The position numbers and the translations under genes were made by a program. DNA of 6,456 bases from positions 1-6,456 of the forward strand of contig CAUERX010000043.1 of NCBI GenBank assembly GCA_959020415.1. The letters are read 5' to 3'. Shown here one piece after another: positions 1 through 4,908 of the stretch. The notes under the pieces are model-generated. The model searched no databases, had not been told where the DNA came from, and saw only the letters and a list, made by a program, of their open reading frames with translations. Within the stretch, counting starts at the first letter, position 1. The number at the start of each line of letters is the position of its first letter. The stretch comes from an uncultured bacterium (GTDB lineage: Bacteria > Bacillota_I > Bacilli_A > RF39 > UBA660).

Positions 1-114
1 TTTTTTTTTTTATTTATTTAATATTTTTTTTTTTTTTTTTTTCTATTCTTTTTTCTCTTTTCTTTTTTTTTCCATTAATAAACAAAACCCAGAACCCCCC
101 CCCCCCCCCCCCCC
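1..114. other. Low-complexity T/C tract ending in a run of 20 C
   Basis: Nearly everything from 1 to about 72 is T with scattered A and C. A short AT-rich piece follows, then an uninterrupted run of 20 cytosines at 95-114. No reading frame, hairpin or repeat unit is visible. In a genome this poor in G+C a 20-base C run is unexpected. Its position at the left edge suggests the ragged end of an assembled contig or a homopolymer sequencing artefact. A true hypervariable homopolymer is possible but less likely. Confidence 0.7.
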
Positions 115-466
115 TGTCAACAAAATAAGGAGATATTCGTTAAGAAAGCAAAACTTATAACTTAAATAATATTTTTTAGGGGGAGGAAGAAGAATTATTA
201 TTTCATTTTTCACATATTAAAACACGGCAACTTTTATTGTCGTTTTTTAATGTCTTTATTATATTCAATAGCTTCTTTTCATGTTTGGACTATGCTTATT
301 AGTCCTATTAAATATCCATAGATTATTCTTTCTCTCTTTCTTTATTGGACACTTGAAATTACTTATATCTTTTATTTTCTTTTGATACGCTTCGTTTTTC
401 TATATCACCTAACAATAATATCTTTATAAATTCTTCTTTAAAAATCTCAAAAAAAGTCTTATTGTT
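115..466. other. Region downstream of gpr without an intact gene
   Basis: In Bacillus the gene following gpr is, as I recall, spoIIP, but no SpoIIP-like frame is visible here. On the minus strand there are only short open stretches in different frames. One runs 35 codons directly after the gpr stop. Another runs about 45 codons, roughly 400-268, without a start codon or Shine-Dalgarno sequence. A third gives a short membrane-like stretch interrupted by a TGA. None is supported by the GGTGA-plus-start arrangement seen at every confident gene here. A terminator-like hairpin lies at 224-248, and a weaker 6-bp inverted repeat (GGACTA/TAGTCC) at 287-305. The stretch could be a long 3' untranslated region, an eroded gene, or sequence of low accuracy near a contig end. 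Confidence 0.5.
224..248 (-). terminator. Hairpin terminator, probably of the gpr transcript
   Basis: A 7-bp stem (224-230 with 237-243, one G-U pair) closes a 6-nt loop. On the plus strand it is followed by six T. On the minus strand the stem is followed by GTTTT, and the A-run on the other side lets it extend past one mismatch. It can work in both directions. No plus-strand gene is visible to its left, so I assign it to leftward transcription from gpr, although it lies about 220 nt past the gpr stop. Confidence 0.45.
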
Positions 467-1480
467 CTATTTATTTTCTTCAACATTTTTGTGCAAAGCC
501 CCATTTATTCCACCACTTATCACATCTGATACTTTTTCCACAATAAAATCTTCCTCTTTAGGTGTTACCATCAAATTATAACCAACCGGATTTAATACTT
601 CATAAATTAAGCTTTTTACTTCACCATCACTTAACGACCCAACAATTCCGAATAAATTTTTCTTATCATCATCATGAATCTCAACATCCTTATTTAAATA
701 ATTCACCTTAACTTTTAGCTTTTGCGCCGGATTATCAATATTAGCTTTTGTGTAAGCAAAATTTTTATACATGTAATTAATAGTATCACTAACAATCGAA
801 GCTGCATCAACTACGGTTGGTACCCCAACTGCAATTACTGGTACTCCGATTGTATCCTTGCTGATCTCCTTACGCTTATTTCCAACTCCACTACCTGGAT
901 TAATTCCCGCATCAGTCATTTGTATTGTCTTATTAACCCTTTCAATCGAACTGCTCGCAAGCGCATCAACTGTAATTACAAAATCTGGCTCGATTTTATC
1001 AACTACGCCTTTAATCAAGTCACTAGTTTCAATTCCAGTTTCACCCATCACACCTGGTGACAAAGCAAAAACTCTTCTAAAACCTTCCTCCAATTGTCCA
1101 TAAACATACAAATGATTAGTCACGATTGTTTTAGAAATAGTCAAAGGTCCCACCGCATCAGGTGTAGTTTTCTCATTTCCAAGGCCTATAACTAAACAAG
1201 TGCTTTTTTCATTAATGTTTATTGTCTCCAATAATTTTTTAAGTTCTTCAGTAAAAATAGTTTTTATTTTATCACTATTGTCATAATCTGTAATATCAGG
1301 AAATTCTATCGTAATATAAGTTCCTGCTTTCTTACTAATTTCAGCGCCTTGACTTTCATCTAAAGTAATATTCGTTACTTTAACATCGCCTACTTTTCTA
1401 GTATTAACTCCTTCGTTTACTAATTCAATTGCTAAATCTGTACGCACTTCATACTTATTTAAATTGGCATTATGCCCCAT
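467..1480 (-). CDS. gpr: GPR, spore germination protease (SASP-degrading)
   Basis: GPR is an aspartate-type endoprotease made in the forespore as an inactive zymogen. During germination it degrades the small acid-soluble proteins that coat spore DNA. The 337-residue product has the family signatures: TPDAVGP (Asp108) and TVDALAS (Asp172), the two acidic residues that match the family's catalytic aspartates, plus SPGVMGETG, NPGSGVGN and VPTVVDA. The C-terminus ends shortly after the usual GGINGALH. The ATG at 1480 was chosen because a GAGGTGAG Shine-Dalgarno precedes it by about 5 nt. A TTG 30 nt upstream lacks such a site. This start also places the self-cleavage motif RTDLAIE so that the bond Asp15-Leu16 would be cut, the propeptide length I recall for Bacillus megaterium. 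It diverges from rpsT. The gene ends in TAG, and the expected spoIIP partner is not visible downstream. Identification is secure. Confidence 0.97.
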   Translation of the reverse strand: MGHNANLNKYEVRTDLAIELVNEGVNTRKVGDVKVTNITLDESQGAEISKKAGTYITIEFPDITDYDNSDKIKTIFTEELKKLLETININEKSTCLVIGLGNEKTTPDAVGPLTISKTIVTNHLYVYGQLEEGFRRVFALSPGVMGETGIETSDLIKGVVDKIEPDFVITVDALASSSIERVNKTIQMTDAGINPGSGVGNKRKEISKDTIGVPVIAVGVPTVVDAASIVSDTINYMYKNFAYTKANIDNPAQKLKVKVNYLNKDVEIHDDDKKNLFGIVGSLSDGEVKSLIYEVLNPVGYNLMVTPKEEDFIVEKVSDVISGGINGALHKNVEENK

Positions 1481-1498
1481 TGTTCTCACCTCATTAAC

Positions 1499-1528
1499 TA
1501 TTTTTCCCAAAAAAACATGTTTTTATTG
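1499..1528 (-). promoter_or_regulatory. Candidate forespore (sigma-F-like) promoter of gpr
   Basis: On the minus strand, GGGAAAAATA (1508 down to 1499) fits every fixed position of the sigma-F -10 consensus GGnnAnAnTR. Fifteen bases further upstream lies CAATA (1528-1524), a partial match (3 of 5) to the GYATA-type -35. In Bacillus subtilis gpr is transcribed by sigma-F and sigma-G, so such an element is expected. The predicted start near 1493 gives a leader of about 13 nt that still contains the Shine-Dalgarno. The region is AT-rich and the -35 match weak, so this is tentative. Confidence 0.35.
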
Positions 1529-1554
1529 CTTTTTTTTCTATTTTTTGTTAAAAT
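1526..1554 (+). promoter_or_regulatory. Vegetative promoter of rpsT
   Basis: The -35 box TTGCTT (1526-1531) is separated by 17 nt from the -10 box TAAAAT (1549-1554). TGT directly precedes the -10 and gives an extended -10. Transcription should start near 1561, leaving a 26-nt leader with the strong GGAGGTGA Shine-Dalgarno at 1575-1582. The -35 box overlaps the candidate gpr -35 on the other strand. Confidence 0.6.
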
Positions 1555-1586
1555 GTATTTACATGCCGTGGCTTGGAGGTGAAATT

Positions 1587-1850
1587 ATGGCCAATATGAA
1601 AAATGCGAAAAAAAGAATTTTAGTTAATGCTAAAAAGAACATTCGTAACAATAATTATTCAGCTAGTATGAAAACTGCAATTAAAAACGTTGAAAAAGCC
1701 GTTTTAACTAAAGACAAAACTGTAGCTGAAGATGCTTTAAAAGTTGCTATCAAAAAAATTGATAAAGCAACTGGCGCAAATGTAGTGGCTAAAAATAAAT
1801 GTGCCCGTGAAAAGTCAAGATTAACTAAAAAAGTAAATGCAATGAAATAA
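1587..1850 (+). CDS. rpsT: 30S ribosomal protein S20
   Basis: S20 is a primary binder of 16S rRNA in the small ribosomal subunit and helps its assembly. The 87-residue, lysine-rich, all-helical product has the usual length. It shows the family landmarks: the MANMKNAKKRI start, the central SMKTAIK, and the C-terminal KNKCAREKSRLTKKVNA (usually KNKAARKKSRL). Cys72 replaces the common alanine. The ATG at 1587 follows GGAGGTGA by 4 nt, the strongest ribosome-binding site in the window. The frame is open further upstream to about 1464, but the added residues are hydrophobic, unlike S20, and cross the promoter. The gene is monocistronic: its own promoter lies in the spacer shared with gpr and a hairpin terminator follows 17 nt after the stop. 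Confidence 0.98.
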   Translation: MANMKNAKKRILVNAKKNIRNNNYSASMKTAIKNVEKAVLTKDKTVAEDALKVAIKKIDKATGANVVAKNKCAREKSRLTKKVNAMK

Positions 1851-1867
1851 TTTACTTTTTTATGCAA

Positions 1868-1891
1868 AAAAACACCATCTTCGGTGTTTTT
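1868..1891 (+). terminator. Intrinsic terminator of rpsT
   Basis: A 9-bp stem (1868-1876 with 1883-1891), with CACC/GGTG at its tip and an A/T-rich base, closes the 6-nt loop ATCTTC. The T-run of the right arm serves as the U-tract. In the other direction the T-tract is longer (seven T), so it may be bidirectional. Confidence 0.8.
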
Positions 1892-2145
1892 AATTAACGT
1901 TTTTCTTAGTTTTCTTAATAATAAAATACTCAAACTTATTGTTGAAACTAATAAGACAAAAATTATTCAAGTCATAAAAACAAATATAATTGCTTTTGGC
2001 TGTTTTATCCACAGTTTTTTTGTTTTCTTTTGAAATATTTAATGTATTATCAAGACTTTTAACGGCAGTTGTCATTATCAATTCTTTTTCACCATTTTTA
2101 CCCATTTTATTAAAAACGTAAATGAAATGAAATAATTTATTCATT
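1892..2145. other. Intergenic stretch with a doubtful small minus-strand frame
   Basis: No recognisable gene lies here. One minus-strand frame is open from about 2144 to the stop at 1890-1892, which touches the rpsT terminator. Its ATG codons have no Shine-Dalgarno. The best start would be a TTG at 2081, preceded by GGTGA with 7 nt spacing, giving a 63-residue basic peptide (starting MIMTTAVKSLDN) that resembles nothing I know. In favour are the bidirectional terminator at its end and the placed GGTGA. Against are the rare start codon, the lack of domain-like features and no clear promoter. I do not call it a gene. Confidence 0.4.
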
Positions 2146-2148
2146 TTT

Positions 2149-2157
2149 TGGTATAAT
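2149..2157 (+). promoter_or_regulatory. Extended -10 promoter of the transglutaminase-like gene
   Basis: A perfect TATAAT (2152-2157) is preceded by TGG, giving an extended -10. No good -35 box is found 17 nt upstream (GAAATA). Initiation would fall at about 2163-2165, only some 11 nt before the ATG, with the AGGTGA Shine-Dalgarno at the very 5' end of the mRNA. Confidence 0.6.
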
Positions 2158-2174
2158 GTTTATAGGTGAAGAAA

Positions 2175-3107
2175 ATGAAAAAACACAAAATCCATATTTC
2201 CACATTAATATTATTAGTACTACTTGTTTTTTGCTTTTTATATCGTACAGAAATAGTAACTTTTGTTATGAGTAACGTTGCTCAAAATACAAAAGTAACT
2301 GCACCTAACAGTAATAACTATAAAAATGACTACAAATTTGAATTTGTCCAAACCACAGACAATTTTCATGTAAAAAACAAACAAGATATTTTAAACACAA
2401 TATATACAGTTTTGAACAGTGGCCAAGATAATTTTACCTTCTACTGTGACAAAGATTACAAAGAATGCGCAAATGACTTAAAAAGCATTTCTGAAAATCA
2501 AGCTTTACTATCTGTAATCAATAATATGGTTTCACCTTATAATAGTTATAAAAAATTATATATTACTATAAATACTTATGGGAAAGCCGTAATTGAAATC
2601 GAAAAATTATATAGCAAAGAAGACATAACTAAAATTAATAACACAATGAATGAAATAAAAAAGGAAATAATTAAAGAGAATATGTCAGATGAAGATAAAA
2701 TTAAAGCCTATCATGATTACCTAATTAATCATGCTGTATACGATGAAGAAAGAGCTATTCAAATAGAAAAAGGCAACGATGAAAGCTTTAAATACAACTC
2801 TCATAAAGCAAATGGTCCCTTATTAGAAGGCAAAGCTCTGTGCAGTGGTTACAGCGATGCCATGAAACTTTATTTAGATGAACTAAAATTACCAAATTAC
2901 AAAATATCTAATGACAACCATATTTGGAATCTAATTTATATAAATGGTAAATGGTTACACCTAGATTTAACTTGGGATGATCCAGTCACTAGTGACCATA
3001 GTAATTTACTACTTCATAAGTTTTTCCTAATTGATACAAATACTCTATTAAAATTAGATCAAACTAATCACAGTTTTAATAAAGAATACTATCTAGAATT
3101 AAAATAG
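2175..3107 (+). CDS. Membrane-anchored transglutaminase-like protein
   Basis: The 310-residue product begins with a basic N-terminus and one hydrophobic segment (about residues 9-23) and has no lipobox. The rest should lie outside the membrane. The C-terminal third is a transglutaminase/papain-like core with the catalytic order Cys-His-Asp: Cys223 in GKALCSGYS, His249 in DNHIWNLI and Asp264 in WLHLDLTWDDP. Such bacterial domains act as cysteine proteases, peptidases or cross-linking enzymes; the substrate cannot be read from sequence. The middle part has Cys91 and Cys98, possibly a disulphide, and the pattern LLSVINNMVSPYNSY, which I recall from related Firmicutes proteins of unknown function. 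The ATG at 2175 is chosen because AGGTGA (2164-2169) lies 5 nt before it; an in-frame GTG at 2166 falls inside that site. The gene stands alone and is convergent with the histidine kinase. Confidence 0.85.
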   Translation: MKKHKIHISTLILLVLLVFCFLYRTEIVTFVMSNVAQNTKVTAPNSNNYKNDYKFEFVQTTDNFHVKNKQDILNTIYTVLNSGQDNFTFYCDKDYKECANDLKSISENQALLSVINNMVSPYNSYKKLYITINTYGKAVIEIEKLYSKEDITKINNTMNEIKKEIIKENMSDEDKIKAYHDYLINHAVYDEERAIQIEKGNDESFKYNSHKANGPLLEGKALCSGYSDAMKLYLDELKLPNYKISNDNHIWNLIYINGKWLHLDLTWDDPVTSDHSNLLLHKFFLIDTNTLLKLDQTNHSFNKEYYLELK

Positions 3108-3136
3108 CTCTATACCAAAAGGTATAAAGCTTTTTT
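3106..3136. terminator. Bidirectional terminator between convergent genes
   Basis: An 11-bp stem (3106-3116 with 3121-3131) closes an AAAA loop and is followed by six T (3131-3136) on the plus strand. The plus-strand stem has one C-A mismatch, which becomes a G-U pair in minus-strand RNA. There the stem is followed by the weaker tract ATTTTAATT. It starts inside the stop codon of the transglutaminase-like gene and lies 8 nt past the kinase stop, so it probably ends both transcripts. Confidence 0.8.
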
Positions 3137-3143
3137 ATTTTAA

Positions 3144-4382
3144 TCAATAATTTAAACTTTCATCAAGTGGTAAAATAACTGTAACCAAAGTATATAACCC
3201 TACTTCAGATTCATAAGAAATTTTCCCATCGTGAGCTTCAATAATCCCATAAGATAATGATACACCAAGTCCAGTTCCTTTTGATTTTGTAGTAAAAAAT
3301 GGTTCCTTTATTTTTTCTAAAACATCTTTTGGAATTCCCATCCCATTATCCTTAAAATAAATATACACTTTTTTATTTTTTACTTCCGTCTTCACTTCAA
3401 TAACTGGATTCTTCTCTAAAGCTTCAACACTATTTTTAATAATATTTACAAATACTTGCATCAGCTTATTATAATCACCATCAATATAAACCTCTTCATC
3501 AGATATTTTATTATTAACTTTAACCTTATGCTCTTTTAATAATAAATCATAATTTTCGATAACATCACTAACTAACATATTAATATCTAAAATATCTTTA
3601 TTTAACCTAACTCTATTCATGGATAAAAAGTCTTCGAGTAATACTAAAGTTCTATCGACCTCATCTTTCATGATTGGTATATATTTTTTAGCATGCTCTG
3701 GATTATTAACATCAAACATATCAAGATATCCTTTACATACCGCTATTGGATTTTTTATCTCGTGAGTAATTTGAAAAAGCATCGTTCTTATTTGTTTATC
3801 ATGTTCTATTTCCTTGACTGAACGGTGGACTCTTAAAATTTCTTCTGCTTTTCTTAATAAATAAATAATTGCTAGCGACATTAAGACAAAAATCAACCCT
3901 AATAACATTGCTTCTAAATATCTATCAATCAAATGATACTTCATCATTGCTAAAGAACCCATCATAAAGATTGTTTTTATTCCTGTAAATATTATTACAA
4001 AATAGTTAATGTTAAATTTCTTAATAAAAATTCTATAAATAAGATAATATAATAAATATTCAAAAATTAATAATAATAAAAATGAATCATAAAACTTATA
4101 ATTATATGCAATAATAACAACTGATGACATCGCAATTGCAATATTATTTTTCTTGTAATAAGACATAATAAGCGGAATATTCATAATTATCATCGGTAAA
4201 CTACTAATAATTGGTGTATTAAACTTAAGTCCAATATACATCGATGAAAAGATCGTTAGAATAATTGCTAATTCGTTTTCTCTATCATCATCGATGTTTT
4301 TATACGCCACATAAAATAAATAAATTGCAAAAGGCACAATAATTTGCAAAGCGTTTATAAGTATATTATCAATTAGTTCCAC
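3144..4382 (-). CDS. KinB-like orphan membrane sensor histidine kinase
   Basis: This sensor kinase autophosphorylates a histidine and passes the phosphate to a response regulator. The first 180 residues or so hold six or seven membrane segments with very short loops, and no PAS, HAMP or large extracellular domain, a plan like Bacillus KinB. The dimerisation domain carries THEIKNP with the phospho-accepting His207. The ATPase domain has the N box (VNIIKNSVEAL, Asn317), G1 (DNGMGIP, 345-351), F box (PFFTTKS) and G2 (GTGLGVS, 369-375). All catalytic motifs are intact. At 412 residues it is near the KinB length. The GTG at 4382 is preferred because GAGGTG lies about 6 nt before it; another in-frame GTG at 4391 falls inside that site. 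The gene ends in TGA. No response regulator is adjacent, typical of sporulation kinases acting on Spo0A or Spo0F. A Spo0A-type box precedes it. The sporulation role is inferred. Confidence 0.88.
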   Translation of the reverse strand: MELIDNILINALQIIVPFAIYLFYVAYKNIDDDRENELAIILTIFSSMYIGLKFNTPIISSLPMIIMNIPLIMSYYKKNNIAIAMSSVVIIAYNYKFYDSFLLLLIFEYLLYYLIYRIFIKKFNINYFVIIFTGIKTIFMMGSLAMMKYHLIDRYLEAMLLGLIFVLMSLAIIYLLRKAEEILRVHRSVKEIEHDKQIRTMLFQITHEIKNPIAVCKGYLDMFDVNNPEHAKKYIPIMKDEVDRTLVLLEDFLSMNRVRLNKDILDINMLVSDVIENYDLLLKEHKVKVNNKISDEEVYIDGDYNKLMQVFVNIIKNSVEALEKNPVIEVKTEVKNKKVYIYFKDNGMGIPKDVLEKIKEPFFTTKSKGTGLGVSLSYGIIEAHDGKISYESEVGLYTLVTVILPLDESLNY

Positions 4383-4394
4383 ATCAATCACCTC

Positions 4395-4424
4395 ATTATC
4401 ATCTTACTGAAAGTGATATGTCAA
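4395..4424 (-). promoter_or_regulatory. Promoter region of the histidine kinase gene
   Basis: On the minus strand a perfect TTGACA (4424-4419) stands 18 nt before GATAAT (4400-4395). That pair would start transcription near 4388, inside or after the Shine-Dalgarno. A second reading uses TAAGAT (4406-4401) as the -10 and TCGACA (4434-4429) as a -35-like element 22 nt away. This long spacing is the one known from the Spo0A-activated spoIIG promoter and gives a leader of about 12 nt that keeps the Shine-Dalgarno. The sequence cannot decide between them. Confidence 0.5.
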
Positions 4425-4435
4425 AATTTGTCGAA
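4419..4435. promoter_or_regulatory. Candidate tandem Spo0A boxes
   Basis: TGTCGAA at 4429-4435 matches the Spo0A box consensus TGNCGAA perfectly, within TTTGTCGAA. Exactly 10 bp away, TGTCAAA at 4419-4425 differs by one base and overlaps the kinase -35 TTGACA on the other strand. Same orientation, one-helical-turn spacing and position at the -35 resemble activating sites of Spo0A-dependent sigma-A promoters. I noticed no other perfect TGTCGAA in the window. A 7-bp match alone can arise by chance. Confidence 0.5.
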
Positions 4436-4472
4436 TAAAGGAAAAAATTGTAATTTTACAAAATAAAGTGTC

Positions 4473-4497
4473 AAAAAAAAAGACTTTTTAGTCTTTT
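4473..4497 (-). terminator. Intrinsic terminator of the EIIB-like gene
   Basis: An 8-bp stem (4490-4497 with 4478-4485 on the minus strand) with a 4-nt loop is followed by a long T-tract in minus-strand reading (complement of the A-run 4473-4481). The last codons form one arm and the stop codon sits at the loop. This separates the gene transcriptionally from the kinase downstream. Confidence 0.8.
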
Positions 4498-4802
4498 AAT
4501 TCATCAATATATTTTTTTAATTGCTTTGCCTCTTCGCCTAAAATAATTTTAAGCTGATTATCGATTTCAACAATTCCTTGAGCCCCCATTTTTTGAATAG
4601 CTTCCTTATTTACCAAATCAATATTATGCAAATTCACCACAAAGCGTGAATTATTAACCTCATAATTAATAATATTTGCCTTGCCACCCAAATATTGGAC
4701 CAATTTATTTGCGTCTAATTTAAAATCCTTCTTTTTAGACCTTACAATTGCAAACGCAATCAAAACTAATACTAATATAATTATTATATATTGCCAAATC
4801 AT
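4488..4802 (-). CDS. Membrane-tethered PTS EIIB-like protein lacking the active Cys
   Basis: The 104-residue product has one N-terminal membrane helix (about residues 4-20), a basic RSKKK stop-transfer, and then a compact domain resembling the EIIB domain of glucose-family sugar phosphotransferase systems. Recognisable parts are LVQYLGGKANI, LVNKEAIQKMGAQGIVEI and KIILGEEAKQLKKYI. In active EIIB domains a cysteine in a DACITRLR-like loop carries the phosphate. Here the matching stretch is YEVNNSRF with Asn50 at that place, and the protein has no cysteine at all. It therefore cannot act as a classical phosphocarrier and may be a binding or regulatory module; its partner is unknown. No EIIC or EIIA gene is nearby. 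The ATG at 4802 follows AGGTGAT by about 4 nt. It is monocistronic, with its own promoter and terminator, and diverges from the SEDS gene. Confidence 0.8.
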   Translation of the reverse strand: MIWQYIIIILVLVLIAFAIVRSKKKDFKLDANKLVQYLGGKANIINYEVNNSRFVVNLHNIDLVNKEAIQKMGAQGIVEIDNQLKIILGEEAKQLKKYIDELKD

Positions 4803-4818
4803 TTTATCACCTTTTATT

Positions 4819-4824
4819 ATTATA
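4819..4824 (-). promoter_or_regulatory. -10 box of the EIIB-like gene
   Basis: A perfect TATAAT on the minus strand ends 16 nt before the ATG. The -35 region is AT-rich without a clear TTGACA match. Transcription would start near 4812, giving a leader of about 10 nt that begins just before the AGGTGAT Shine-Dalgarno. Confidence 0.5.
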
Positions 4825-4863
4825 CTATAAATTATAATTTTTTTAAAACTTTTTTCATAATAA

Positions 4864-4892
4864 TTGTATATTTAATCAAGTTAGTGTATTAT
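4864..4892 (+). promoter_or_regulatory. Promoter of the SEDS gene
   Basis: TTGTAT (4864-4869) and TATTAT (4887-4892) are separated by 17 nt, a good vegetative promoter. Initiation near 4899 leaves a leader of about 10 nt, with GGTGA (4900-4904) at its 5' end. Confidence 0.6.
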
Positions 4893-4908
4893 ATTTAATG
4901 GTGATAAC

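Noticed and set aside
287..305. Inverted repeat GGACTA/TAGTCC as a riboswitch or terminator
   Set aside because: The stem is only 6 bp with a 7-nt loop, no T-tract follows, and no gene lies in reach.
362..469. Stop-codon readthrough extension of gpr by 35 codons in the same frame
   Set aside because: GPR proteins normally end just after the GGxNxALH region, as here. The extension matches no known GPR tail, and an open run of 35 codons is not rare enough to matter.
722..1103. Two plus-strand open frames of 81-112 codons opposite gpr
   Set aside because: They lie antisense within a clearly conserved gene, have no GGTGA-type Shine-Dalgarno and give compositions typical of reverse-strand shadows.
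1655..1933. Minus-strand open frame of 92 codons opposite rpsT
   Set aside because: It overlaps S20 on the other strand and runs through the terminator hairpin; no ribosome-binding site precedes it.
250..1980. Possible reading of TGA as Trp, because two membrane-like stretches (about 250-330 and 1895-1990, minus strand) are each broken by a single TGA
   Set aside because: All eleven Trp codons in the recognised genes are TGG, no conserved gene contains an internal TGA, and the kinase ends with TGA. The second stretch also runs through a terminator. Chance or decay explains them better.
1890..2144. Minus-strand frame of up to 84 codons between rpsT and the transglutaminase-like gene
   Set aside because: Its ATG starts have no Shine-Dalgarno although all accepted genes do. 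Only a TTG at 2081 has GGTGA at reasonable spacing. Kept only as a note under the intergenic feature.
4469..4475. A third TGTCAAA resembling a Spo0A box
   Set aside because: It overlaps the A-run of the EIIB-like terminator, carries a mismatch, and lies 40 bp from the others. Such a word is easily met by chance in AT-rich DNA.
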